The position numbers and the translations under genes were made by a program. Below, piece by piece: positions 33,794 through 41,702 of a DNA stretch of 64,000 bases (its first letter is position 1; every line of letters starts with the position of its first letter). The stretch comes from Kitasatospora albolonga. GTDB taxonomy: Bacteria > Actinomycetota > Actinomycetes > Streptomycetales > Streptomycetaceae. The notes beneath the pieces are model-generated. The model saw nothing but the letters and a program-made list of their open reading frames with translations, did no database searches and was not told the origin of the DNA. Location of the stretch: contig CP020563.1 of assembly GCA_002082585.1 (NCBI GenBank), positions 6,938,001-7,002,000 on the forward strand, in the 5' to 3' direction.

Positions 33794-33911
33794 CCGTACG
33801 GCTGCCGCTCAGAACACGACCGGTCCGTACCGCTGCCGATCACAACACGACCGGCCCGTACGGCCGTCGCCCAGGTACACGACCGGTCCGTACGCCGCTC
33901 AGAACTCCTCG
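33794..33911. repeat. 31-bp tandem repeat x4 at the aldo/keto reductase stop
   Basis: Units begin CCGTACGGCTGCCGCTCAGA at 33794, 33825, 33856 and 33888; each core ends ACACGACCGG(T/C). The fourth unit contains the reductase stop (TCA at 33899-33901 on the plus strand), so three further copies lie downstream of the gene. Confidence 0.85.
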
Positions 33912-34729
33912 TGCGTGTCCGGGTCCCCGCCGAACCGCCGCTGCCGCCCCGACGCGATCGTGGTCAGCTCCTGGGCCGTCAGCTCGAACCCGAACAGGTC
34001 CAGGTTCTCCCGCTGCCGCCCCGGGTCCGCCGACTTCGGGATCGGCACCGCACCGACCTGCGTGTGCCACCGCAGCACCACCTGCCCCGGCGTCACCCCG
34101 TGGTCCTCGGCGATGGCCACCGTGGAGGGGTCCTCCAGCACCTCACGGCCCCGGGCCAGCGGGCTCCAGGACTCAGTGAGGACGCCCTTCGTCGCGTGCA
34201 CCGCCCGCAGTTCCTCCTGGGGGAGCAGCGGATGCATCTCGATCTGGTTCACCGACGGCAGCACACCCGTCTCCCGCTCCAGCCGCTCCAGATGGGCGGC
34301 GGTGAAGTTGGAGACGCCGATGGAGCGGACGAGCCCGTCCTCGCGGAGCCGGATCATCGCCTTCCAGGTGTCGACGTACTTGTCGACGTGGGGGAGCGGC
34401 CAGTGGATCAGATACAGATCGACGTACTCGACGCCCAGGCGGGCCCGTGACTCCTCGAACGAGGCGAGCGTCTGCTCGTACCCCTGATGCCTGCCCGGCA
34501 CCTTCGTGGTCAGCCGGATCTCCTCGCGCGGGATGCCGCTGCGGGCGATGGCCCGGCCGGTGCCGGTCTCGTTGCCGTAGTTGAGGGCCGTGTCGATGAG
34601 CCGGTAGCCGAGGTCCAGGGCGTCCGCGACGGCCTCCTCCGCCTCCGTGTCGTCCAGCGGGTAGGTGCCGAGGCCCACCGCAGGGAGTGTGGTGGAGTCG
34701 TTGAGCGTATGAACCGGTGTGTCGCCCAT
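33899..34729 (-). CDS. Aldo/keto reductase
   Basis: A 276-aa NADPH-dependent TIM-barrel oxidoreductase. Catalytic tetrad residues are visible in LIDTALNYGNE (Asp, Tyr), LTTKV (Lys) and LIHWPLP (His); IPKSADPGRQRENLD is the cofactor phosphate-binding segment. It resembles 2,5-diketo-gluconate reductase-type enzymes; natural substrate unknown. ATG at 34729 with GGAAGGA 11 nt upstream. Monocistronic and convergent with the allantoicase gene. Confidence 0.92.
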   Translation of the reverse strand: MGDTPVHTLNDSTTLPAVGLGTYPLDDTEAEEAVADALDLGYRLIDTALNYGNETGTGRAIARSGIPREEIRLTTKVPGRHQGYEQTLASFEESRARLGVEYVDLYLIHWPLPHVDKYVDTWKAMIRLREDGLVRSIGVSNFTAAHLERLERETGVLPSVNQIEMHPLLPQEELRAVHATKGVLTESWSPLARGREVLEDPSTVAIAEDHGVTPGQVVLRWHTQVGAVPIPKSADPGRQRENLDLFGFELTAQELTTIASGRQRRFGGDPDTHEEF

Positions 34730-34907
34730 GGTCCGTGCTGTCCTTCCGGTCGGGCCTGCCTCGGTCACGTTTTTCCCCGGGGCATGCCTTCCCCCGGGTC
34801 GGTCACGTCTTCCCCCGGGCACGTCTGCCCCGCCCCGGCCAGCGTAGGCGCGCGGCCGGGACGGGGCAGTTCGGGCGGGGCCGGGGCTCCGGGTGCCGGA
34901 GGGCGGC

Positions 34908-35666
34908 TCAGGCCGCGTGGCCGCCGTCCATCACGATCTCCGTACCGGTGATGAAGCCCGCGTCCGCGCTCGCCAGGTACGCCACCAGGGAGGCCACCTC
35001 GTCAGCCGTACCGAAGCGGCCCAGCGCGGTGGCCGCCCGCTGCCCCTCCGCGAGCGGGCCGCCCGCCGGGTTGAGGTCGGTGTCCACCGGGCCGGGCTGG
35101 ACCAGGTTGACCGTGATGCCGCGCGGCCCCAGCTCCCGGGCGAGGGGCTTGGTCAGGCCGACGAGGGCGGACTTGCTCATGCCGTAGAGCGTCGAGCCCG
35201 GCCCGCCCACGTACCGGCTCAGGGCGCTGCCGACCGAGATGACACGGCCACCGTCGGCCAGCCGGTCCGCCGCCGCCCGGCAGGCGAGGAAGACCGCCCG
35301 CACGTTCACCGCGAGGGTCCGCTCGACCTCGGAGTCCGGCAGCTCCGCGATCGGGCCGAGGACGCCGATGCCCGCGTTGTTGACCAGGATGTCGAGCCGG
35401 CCGAACGCGTCCGCCGCCTCGTGCACTGCCCGCCCCGCCGCCCCGGCGTCCGCCGCGTCGCCGCGCAGGGCGACCCCGCGCCGGCCCGTCCCCTCGATCT
35501 TCGCCACGACCGCGCGGGCCGCCTCCTCGTCCCGTACGTAGGTGATGGCGACGTCCGCCCCGGCCTCGGCGAGCCGCAGGGCGACGGCCGCGCCGATGCC
35601 ACGGCTGCCTCCGGTGACCAGGGCGGCCCGGGGCGCGGGGGTGGTGATGGTGGTGGTGCTGGACAT
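34908..35666 (-). CDS. Short-chain dehydrogenase/reductase
   Basis: A 252-aa classical SDR (3-oxoacyl-ACP reductase-like). TGGSRGIG is the cofactor motif, NNAG stabilises the central sheet, and YGMSK is the catalytic YxxxK; the C-terminus ITGTEIVMDGGHAA is typical. ATG at 35666 with AAGGA 8 nt upstream. The TetR gene lies 185 bp upstream in the same direction, so it may control this enzyme. Substrate unknown. Confidence 0.92.
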   Translation of the reverse strand: MSSTTTITTPAPRAALVTGGSRGIGAAVALRLAEAGADVAITYVRDEEAARAVVAKIEGTGRRGVALRGDAADAGAAGRAVHEAADAFGRLDILVNNAGIGVLGPIAELPDSEVERTLAVNVRAVFLACRAAADRLADGGRVISVGSALSRYVGGPGSTLYGMSKSALVGLTKPLARELGPRGITVNLVQPGPVDTDLNPAGGPLAEGQRAATALGRFGTADEVASLVAYLASADAGFITGTEIVMDGGHAA

Positions 35667-35798
35667 GGTTCGGTTCCTTGCCTTCGGGGGAGCGCCGCCG
35701 ATCCGGCGACAGGAACCAGCAAAGTCGGCCGGGGGCCCGGGGACCGGCGGCAATCGGACACGTAGGCGACCGTCCCCTCGAGGGGAGAGGGCATTGCT

Positions 35799-35861
35799 GA
35801 CCGAAGCCGCTACAGCACTGACCGAATCTGCTACGGCGCAGACCGGAGCCGCTACAGCACC
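35799..35861. repeat. 21-bp tandem repeat x3 at the TetR stop codon
   Basis: Units at 35799, 35820 and 35841 read GACCG(A/G)A(G/T)C(C/T)GCTAC(A/G)GC. On the minus strand each unit contains an in-frame TAG, the one nearest the gene being the stop of the TetR protein. Confidence 0.85.
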
Positions 35862-36493
35862 GGCAGCCGTGCGCTCTCCGTCGCCGCCGCCCGCAGCCTG
35901 GCCAGGATCGCCCGTGCCGCCTTGCCGTACCCGAGGCTGTTGTTCTGGAGTACCGACTCCGCGTTGGCCAGCTCCAGGAAGGCGATCACCTCGAAGGCCA
36001 GCTGCCGTACGTCGGTGTCCCCGGCCAGTTCGCCCGCCGCCCGCGCCTCCTCGATCGTCTCCTCCACGAAGGTGACCCAGCCGGTCTGCGCGGAGGCCAG
36101 GGCGTCGTGCACCTTGCCGCCCCGGGCGTCGAACTCGGCGGTGGCGGCGTAGAAGAAGCAGCCGCCCCGGAAGACCCGGTCCCGGGAGTACGCGATCCAC
36201 GCCTCGCACATCCGCCAGACCCGGCCGAGCCCGGGCGGGACCGCGCGGGCCGGGCGCAGCACATGGTCGACGTAGACCGCGACCGCCGCGCGCACCGTGG
36301 CGAGCTGGAGCTCCTCCTTCGATCCGAAGAGGGCGAACACCCCGCTCTTGCTGAGCTTCAGCTCGGCCGCCAGCCGCCCCAGGGAGAGCCCTTCCAGCCC
36401 CTCCACCGAGGCGATCTGCACCGCGCGCCCCAGGATCAGCTGCCGCGTCTGGTTGCCCCGCTCGACCCGCCCGTCCAGGCGTACTGCCGCCAT
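35852..36493 (-). CDS. TetR/AcrR-family regulator
   Basis: A 213-aa repressor with N-terminal HTH (LILGRAVQIASVEGLEGLSLGRLAAELKLSKSGVFALFGSKEELQ, about 19-63) and a helical ligand domain containing GGCFFYAATAEFDAR, seen in regulators of the TetR_C_33-like group. ATG at 36493 with GGAG 8 nt upstream. CCTC-N9-GAGG just upstream is a weak operator candidate. Likely controls the downstream SDR. Confidence 0.9.
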   Translation of the reverse strand: MAAVRLDGRVERGNQTRQLILGRAVQIASVEGLEGLSLGRLAAELKLSKSGVFALFGSKEELQLATVRAAVAVYVDHVLRPARAVPPGLGRVWRMCEAWIAYSRDRVFRGGCFFYAATAEFDARGGKVHDALASAQTGWVTFVEETIEEARAAGELAGDTDVRQLAFEVIAFLELANAESVLQNNSLGYGKAARAILARLRAAATESARLPVL

Positions 36494-36625
36494 GTGACCA
36501 CTCCGTACCTCAGAGTTATCGAGGCGTCATTCTAGGGAGGGCCGAAGGCGCCGCCCGACCACCCGTCACCCGGCGCACCGGGCCGTGCCCGGGTGCGCCC
36601 CGCCCCTGACCACGGGCGATACCGG

Positions 36626-36656
36626 CTCACGGGCGGGGCGCGATCCGGCCCGTGAG
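36626..36656. terminator. 9-bp hairpin between TetR and EamA genes
   Basis: CTCACGGGC pairs with GCCCGTGAG around 13 nt. The gap separates divergent genes, so this may be a regulatory hairpin rather than a terminator. Confidence 0.35.
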
Positions 36657-36767
36657 ACAGGTGTTCCTTTCCGCCGCGCCCGGCCAGTAGCGTGATCGTT
36701 CCGCGTGTGAGCCGGTGAGGTCTCCACCCCTCTTGTCCCGTCGTGGAGAACCAGGAGCAGCCAACAG

Positions 36768-37745
36768 GTGACCGCCGCCGTCGCGCCCGCGCCCGCCCTC
36801 GTACCGCAGTCCCGCAGGACCTGGCCGACCGATCTGCCCGTACTGGCGGTCGCCCTCGTCTGGGGCGCCAGCTATCTCGCCGCCAAGGGCATCACCACCA
36901 CCCACACGGTCATCGCCGTCCTCGTCCTGCGCTTCGCGGTCGTGCTGCCCGTCCTGGTGGTCGCCGGATGGCGCAGGCTGCGGGCGCTCAACCGTGCGCA
37001 GTGGCGGGGCGCCGGGCTGCTGGGCCTGATGCTGAGCGGGATCTTCCTGCTGGAGACGTACGGGGTCGTCCACACCTCGGCCACCAACGCCGGTCTGATC
37101 ATCAGCCTGACCATGATCTTCACGCCGCTCGCCGAAGCCGCCGTGACCCGTGTCCGGCCCCCGGCCTCCTTCGTCGCCGCGGCCGGGCTCTCCGTCACCG
37201 GGGTGGTCCTCCTGACCCAGGGCGGCGGGTTCACCACCCCCTCGACCGGTGACCTGCTGATGCTGCTCGCCGCCCTCGCCCGTACGGTCCACGTCCTGGC
37301 CATGGCCCGGATCAGGGCGGTGCGGTCGGCCGACCCGCTCTCCCTGACCACCGTCCAGCTCGGCAGCGCGGTCGCCGTCTTCGTGGTCCTCGCCGCGCTC
37401 CCGGGCACCGGCGCCTCACCCTGGAGCGCGGCGGCGGACTTCGGGCCCCGGGGGTGGGCGGGGCTGGTCTTCCTCTCCGTGTTCTGCACGCTGTTCGCGT
37501 TCTTCGTGCAGATGTGGGCCGTACGCCGTACCTCGCCGTCCCGGGTCAGCCTGCTGCTCGGTACGGAACCGCTGTGGGCCGCCGCCGTCGGCATCAGCCT
37601 GGGCGGCGAACGGCTCGGCGTCCTCGGGGTGGCCGGTGCCGTCCTCGTCCTGGCGGGCACCGCGTGGGGGCGGCGCAGCGCGGACCGGGGCGCCCGGTCC
37701 GGTGCGGTCAGGACCTCTTCCGGACCGCGTCCGGCGCGACCATGA
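36768..37745 (+). CDS. EamA/DMT-family transporter
   Basis: A 325-aa membrane protein with ten hydrophobic segments in two EamA repeats (LALVWGASYLAAKGITTTHTV type first half; VFLSVFCTLFAFFVQMWAVRRTSPSRVSLLLGTEPLW in the second). Such proteins export metabolites or amino acids. GTG at 36768 with GGAG 10 nt upstream. The last 38 bases overlap the 3' end of the convergent small membrane protein gene. Confidence 0.9.
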   Translation: MTAAVAPAPALVPQSRRTWPTDLPVLAVALVWGASYLAAKGITTTHTVIAVLVLRFAVVLPVLVVAGWRRLRALNRAQWRGAGLLGLMLSGIFLLETYGVVHTSATNAGLIISLTMIFTPLAEAAVTRVRPPASFVAAAGLSVTGVVLLTQGGGFTTPSTGDLLMLLAALARTVHVLAMARIRAVRSADPLSLTTVQLGSAVAVFVVLAALPGTGASPWSAAADFGPRGWAGLVFLSVFCTLFAFFVQMWAVRRTSPSRVSLLLGTEPLWAAAVGISLGGERLGVLGVAGAVLVLAGTAWGRRSADRGARSGAVRTSSGPRPARP

Positions 37746-37917
37746 TCGCGAACCCCGTCACGATCAGCACGATGCTGACGAACAGCGCGCGGTCACCGAA
37801 GAAGTCGATGTGCCGGGCCAGCGTCCACAGCCGCAGCCATCCCGTCCACTCGTGGACCAGCCCTCCGATGCCCTGGAGCATGATGATGAGCCCGGCCGCC
37901 TCGATGAATTTCTTCAT
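37708..37917 (-). CDS. Small two-TM membrane protein
   Basis: A 69-aa ORF, ATG at 37917 with a modest CAGG site. Two hydrophobic helices (AAGLIIMLQGIGGLVHEW and FVSIVLIVTGFAIMVAPDAV) flank the polar loop RLWTLARHIDFFGDRA. I recall small Streptomyces proteins of this layout; function unknown. Overlaps the EamA gene tail by 38 bp and is divergent from a histidine kinase across a long palindrome. Confidence 0.7.
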   Translation of the reverse strand: MKKFIEAAGLIIMLQGIGGLVHEWTGWLRLWTLARHIDFFGDRALFVSIVLIVTGFAIMVAPDAVRKRS

Positions 37918-37974
37918 GTGCCGAGCCTGACGGCGGGCCCGCGCCCGCCGCGTCGGTCGCCCGGTCCGTTCGCC

Positions 37975-38009
37975 GCGACCAAAGTAGCGGGCCGGGCGAC
38001 TTTGGTCGC
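37975..38009. promoter_or_regulatory. 35-bp palindrome with perfect 11-bp arms
   Basis: GCGACCAAAGT (37975-37985) and ACTTTGGTCGC (37999-38009) are exact complements around 13 bp. A third half-site, AACTTTGTCG, lies at 38050-38059 right before the kinase ATG. Probably an operator for the downstream response regulator. Confidence 0.65.
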
Positions 38010-38062
38010 TCCCTCGCCGCGTGGCACCCGCCCCGGCCGCCCGGCTGCGTAACTTTGTCGAT

Positions 38063-39280
38063 ATGACGCGTACCGAGTACCGCTGGCTGCTCCCCTCGGC
38101 GATGGCCGATCCCGAGCTGCCCGGCGACCGGGCCCGCAGACGGCGGACCGTACGCGACTGGGTCGTCGACATCACGGCCTTCCTCTGCGCGGCCTTCATC
38201 GGCATGATCGCCGTCTCCGTGATCGACGCCGACGAGTCCACGGCCGACGTGGTGGTGTTCGTGGACTCCGTGGCGGGTGCGGTGGCCTGCTGCGCGCTCT
38301 GGTTCCGGCGGCGCTGGCCCGTCGGGCTGGCCGTGGCCCTGACCGCCGTCGCCGTCGTGGAGCCCGTCGCCGTCGGCGCCCTGCTGGTCGCCCTGTTCAG
38401 CCTGGCCGTCCACCGCCCGCTCAAGCCGACGCTGATCGTCGGCGCGGCCGCGCTGGTCACGGTGCCCATCCAGCCGCTCGTGCGCCCCGACCCGCAGACC
38501 GGTTACGTGGCCTCCGTCCTCTTCGGGGTGCTGCTGGTGCTGCTGGTGCTGAGCTGGGGCCTGGGCGTACGGTCTCGGCGCCAGCTCGTCCTCTCGCTCC
38601 GCGAACGGGCCCGCCGTGCCGAGACCGAGGCCGGACTCCGCGCCGAACAGGCCCAGCGGCTGGCCCGCGAAGCCATCGCCCGCGAGATGCACGACGTCCT
38701 CGCCCACCGGCTCACCCTGCTCAGCGTCCACGCGGGCGCCCTCGAATTCCGGCCCGACGCCCCCACGGCCGAGATCGCCCGGGCCGCCGGGGTCATCCGG
38801 GACAGCGCCCACGAGGCGCTCCAGGACCTGCGGGAGATCATCGGCGTGCTGCGCGGCCCGGGCGAGACCGGCGAGGGCGAGCGGCCCCAGCCCACCCTCA
38901 CCACCCTGGACGCGCTGATCGAGGAGTCCCGGCAGGCGGGCATGAAGGTCACCCTCGACCAGCGCGTCGCCGCCCCGGCCGACGCCCCCGCCGCGACCGG
39001 CCGCACGCTCTACCGCATCGCGCAGGAGGGCCTGACCAACGCCCGTAAACACGCACCCGGCACCGAGGTCACCGTCACCGTCACCGGCGGCCCCGGGGAC
39101 GGGCTCACCGTCGAGGTGGCCAACCCGGCCCCCACCGAACCCTTCGAACGGGTACCCGGTTCCGGCCAGGGCCTCATCGGCCTCACCGAACGCGCCACGC
39201 TCGCCGGGGGCAGCCTGGAGCACGGCCCCACACCGGACGGCGGCTTCGTGGTCCGCGCCCGGCTGCCGTGGGCCTCGTGA
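38063..39280 (+). CDS. Sensor histidine kinase (HisKA_3)
   Basis: A 405-aa kinase: four to five TM helices at about 36-165, dimerisation helix with H210 in REMHDVLAHRLTLLSVH, and HATPase domain (NARKHAPG, GQGLIGLTERA). The ATG at 38063 has no ribosome-binding site, so it may be read from a leaderless or short-leader mRNA. The cognate response regulator follows after a 370-bp repeat-filled gap. A degenerate repeat array begins at its stop codon. Confidence 0.92.
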   Translation: MTRTEYRWLLPSAMADPELPGDRARRRRTVRDWVVDITAFLCAAFIGMIAVSVIDADESTADVVVFVDSVAGAVACCALWFRRRWPVGLAVALTAVAVVEPVAVGALLVALFSLAVHRPLKPTLIVGAAALVTVPIQPLVRPDPQTGYVASVLFGVLLVLLVLSWGLGVRSRRQLVLSLRERARRAETEAGLRAEQAQRLAREAIAREMHDVLAHRLTLLSVHAGALEFRPDAPTAEIARAAGVIRDSAHEALQDLREIIGVLRGPGETGEGERPQPTLTTLDALIEESRQAGMKVTLDQRVAAPADAPAATGRTLYRIAQEGLTNARKHAPGTEVTVTVTGGPGDGLTVEVANPAPTEPFERVPGSGQGLIGLTERATLAGGSLEHGPTPDGGFVVRARLPWAS

Positions 39281-39560
39281 TGGGGTCCGCCCCGGTTGTT
39301 GGGGGTCGTGGGGTGGGGCGCGTTCCGGTTGTTGTGGTCGGTGGAGTGGGGCGCGCTCCGGGTGCCGGTGCCGGTGCCGGTGCCGGTGGAGTTGGGCGCG
39401 TTCCGGTTGTCGTGGCTGTGATCCGCCGTACGGGGCGGCGCGGTGTGAGGCGGTGCGCTATGCGGCGGTGCGTTCCGGTTGCCGTGGCCGTGATCCGCCG
39501 TACGAGGCGGCGCGCTACAGGGCGGTGCGTTCCGGTTGCCGTCGCCCCCGGCGTGAGGCA
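39275..39560. repeat. Degenerate ~32-bp repeats starting at the kinase stop
   Basis: The unit TCGTG.TGGGG.CCGCCCCGGTTGTTG around the TGA (39275-39305) recurs at 39306 and 39338, and GCGTTCCGGTTG is found near 39319, 39399, 39470 and 39527. The last two belong to a larger 57-bp unit with GTGATCCGCCGTACG. Four GGTGCC hexamers lie at 39361-39389. This fills most of the 370-bp gap before the response regulator. Confidence 0.8.
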
Positions 39561-39650
39561 GGGGCGGCAGCCCGGCGGGGCCGACGCGGGGTGGTGTCGT
39601 ACGGCGCCCGCCCCACGGGCACCCCGGGCCCGCTCGTTACGGTGGCCGTC

Positions 39651-40415
39651 ATGAACACCCCGGCGCCCCCGCCCCCTCCGGAGCCCTCCGCCTCCCCGCC
39701 CCCGGCGGACCCGCCCGTCCGGCTGCTCGTCGTCGACGACGACCCGCTCGTGCGGGCCGGGCTCACCCTGATGCTCGGCGGAGCCGCGGGCATCGACATC
39801 GTGGGGGAGGGCGCGGACGGCGGTGAGGTCGCCGCCCTGGTCGAACGGCTGCGCCCCGACGTCGTCCTGATGGACATCCGGATGCCCGGCATGGACGGGC
39901 TCACCGCGACCGAGGAGCTGCGCCGCCGCCCCGGCGCGCCCGAAGTCGTCGTCCTCACCACCTTCCACGCCGACGAACAGGTCCTGCGGGCCATCCGCGC
40001 CGGGGCGGCCGGGTTCGTCCTGAAGGACACCCCGCCCGCCCTGATCGTGGACGCCGTCCGCCGGGTCGCCGCCGGGGACCCGGTGCTCTCGCCCGCCGTC
40101 ACCCGGCAGCTCATGGCCCGTGCGGCGGGCGGGGCGCAGGACGAGCGCACGAGCCGGACCGCCCGGGCCCGCAGCCGGTTCGCGGAACTGGCGGAGCGGG
40201 AGAAGGAGGTGGCCGTGGCCGTCGGGCGCGGACACTCCAACGCGGAGATCGCGGGCTCGCTCTACCTCAGCGTCGCCACCGTCAAGACCCAGGTCTCACG
40301 GATTCTCGCCCGGCTCGGCCTCAACAACCGGGTCCAGATCGCCCTGTTGGTCCATGACGCCGGACTGCTCGACCCGGAAGGACCGGAAGGGGACGAGAAC
40401 GGCGGCCTACGCTGA
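39651..40415 (+). CDS. NarL/LuxR-family response regulator
   Basis: A 254-aa regulator with a Pro-rich N-terminal tail (1-22), receiver domain with D75 (VVLMDIRMPGMDG), T/K switch residues in LTTFHAD and LKDTPPA, and a C-terminal LuxR HTH (GHSNAEIAGSLYLSVATVKTQVSRI). ATG at 39651; weak ribosome site. Pairs with the kinase at 38063. The next gene, a P450, starts 55 bp downstream and may be in the same transcript. Confidence 0.93.
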   Translation: MNTPAPPPPPEPSASPPPADPPVRLLVVDDDPLVRAGLTLMLGGAAGIDIVGEGADGGEVAALVERLRPDVVLMDIRMPGMDGLTATEELRRRPGAPEVVVLTTFHADEQVLRAIRAGAAGFVLKDTPPALIVDAVRRVAAGDPVLSPAVTRQLMARAAGGAQDERTSRTARARSRFAELAEREKEVAVAVGRGHSNAEIAGSLYLSVATVKTQVSRILARLGLNNRVQIALLVHDAGLLDPEGPEGDENGGLR

Positions 40416-40439
40416 GGGAGCCGTCCGGCCTACGCTGAG
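40403..40439. repeat. Exact 14-bp duplication of the response regulator stop region
   Basis: CGGCCTACGCTGAG occurs at 40403-40416 (with the true TGA) and again at 40426-40439, a period of 23 bp. Confidence 0.85.
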
Positions 40440-40470
40440 TGGTCCGGACCGGAAGAGGGGGCTGACCACG

Positions 40471-41643
40471 ATGGCTGTGCTCGATCTGCGGGATCTGCCG
40501 GATTTCACGGCGAACCCCTACCCGTACTACGCGAAGCTGCGCGCCGAGGGGCCGGTGCACATCGTGCGCACCGAGGAGATCGAGCGCATCTGGCTGATCG
40601 TCGGATACGAGGAGGCCCGCTCGGTCCTCGCCGACCAGCGGTTCGGCAAGGACTGGCGGACCACCGGGCGCTGGGCCGACGAGGTCAACCCGATCAGCTC
40701 CAACATGCTGGAGCTGGACGCCCCGCACCACACCAGGCTGCGCAGGCTCGTCGCCCGGGAGTTCACGCCCCGCCGCATCGAGGCGCTGCGCCCCCGGGTC
40801 GCCGAGATCACCGCGGAGCTCCTCGACGCGATGGTCCCGGCCGGCTCCGCCGATCTGGTGGACGCCCTCGCCTTCCCGCTGCCGATGACCGTCATCTGCG
40901 AGCTGCTCGGCGTCCCCGACATCGACCGGGACACCTTCCGTACGCTGTCGAACGGCATCGTCACCCCCACCCGGGCCCAGCGCGAGGCCGACCCGGTGGG
41001 CGCGATGAGCAGCTACCTCGTCCAACTCATCGAGAAAAAACGGAGTTCGCCCGGCGACGACCTGATGAGCGCCCTGATCAGGAGCCGCGACGAGGGCGGC
41101 GACGGGCTCTCCGGTGACGAACTGGTGGGCATGGCCTTCGTGTTGCTCGTCGCCGGACACGAGACCACCGTCAACCTGATCTCCAACGGGGTCCGGGCCC
41201 TCCTCGACCACCCGGACCAACTCGCCCTGCTGCGCGCCGACCCCGGGCTGCTGGACGGTGCCGTGGAGGAGATGCTGCGGTACGACGGACCGGTGGAGAC
41301 CGCCACCTTCCGCTTCACCCGGGAGGAGGTCACCATCGGCCCCACCGTGATCCCGTACGACGAGCCGGTGCTCGTCGCCCTCGCCTCGGGCGACCGGGAC
41401 CCGGAGCGGTTCGAGGACCCGGACACCTTCGACATCCGCCGTGGCCCCCAGGGCCATCTGGCCTTCGGTCACGGGGCGCACTACTGCCTGGGCGCCCCGC
41501 TCGCCCGCATGGAGGCCCGGATCGCGATCGGGGCCCTGCTGGAGCGCTGCCCGGAGCTCGCCCGCGACCCGGCGGGCGGTGACCCGGACTGGCTGCCCGG
41601 CCTGCTGATGCGCGGGGTGCGGCGACTGCCGGTGCGCTGGTGA
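40471..41643 (+). CDS. Cytochrome P450, first of tandem pair
   Basis: A 390-aa soluble bacterial P450 (CYP107-like). The I-helix oxygen motif AGHETT is at 228-233, ExxR at E267-R270, and the heme loop FGHGAHYCLGAPLAR has the cysteine ligand C339. ATG at 40471 with GAGGGGG upstream. Substrate unknown; no ferredoxin or reductase gene is adjacent. About half identical by eye to the next gene, suggesting duplication. Its stop overlaps a GTG (GTGA) that could start the second P450, but a better site exists. Confidence 0.95.
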   Translation: MAVLDLRDLPDFTANPYPYYAKLRAEGPVHIVRTEEIERIWLIVGYEEARSVLADQRFGKDWRTTGRWADEVNPISSNMLELDAPHHTRLRRLVAREFTPRRIEALRPRVAEITAELLDAMVPAGSADLVDALAFPLPMTVICELLGVPDIDRDTFRTLSNGIVTPTRAQREADPVGAMSSYLVQLIEKKRSSPGDDLMSALIRSRDEGGDGLSGDELVGMAFVLLVAGHETTVNLISNGVRALLDHPDQLALLRADPGLLDGAVEEMLRYDGPVETATFRFTREEVTIGPTVIPYDEPVLVALASGDRDPERFEDPDTFDIRRGPQGHLAFGHGAHYCLGAPLARMEARIAIGALLERCPELARDPAGGDPDWLPGLLMRGVRRLPVRW

Positions 41644-41702
41644 GCCCGGGGTCCGCCTCGACACCTCCCCTGGCTCGACAACTCTCCCGGAAGGAATCCG
41701 CG

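Noticed and set aside
32429..33911. Repeat clusters as a possible CRISPR array
   Set aside because: Units are contiguous, lack unique spacers and no cas gene is present.
41640..41702. GTG start of the second P450 overlapping the first P450 stop
   Set aside because: The TTG at 41703 has a good ribosome site and gives the usual P450 N-terminus; the longer form adds an unconserved Ser/Pro tail. Coupling remains possible.
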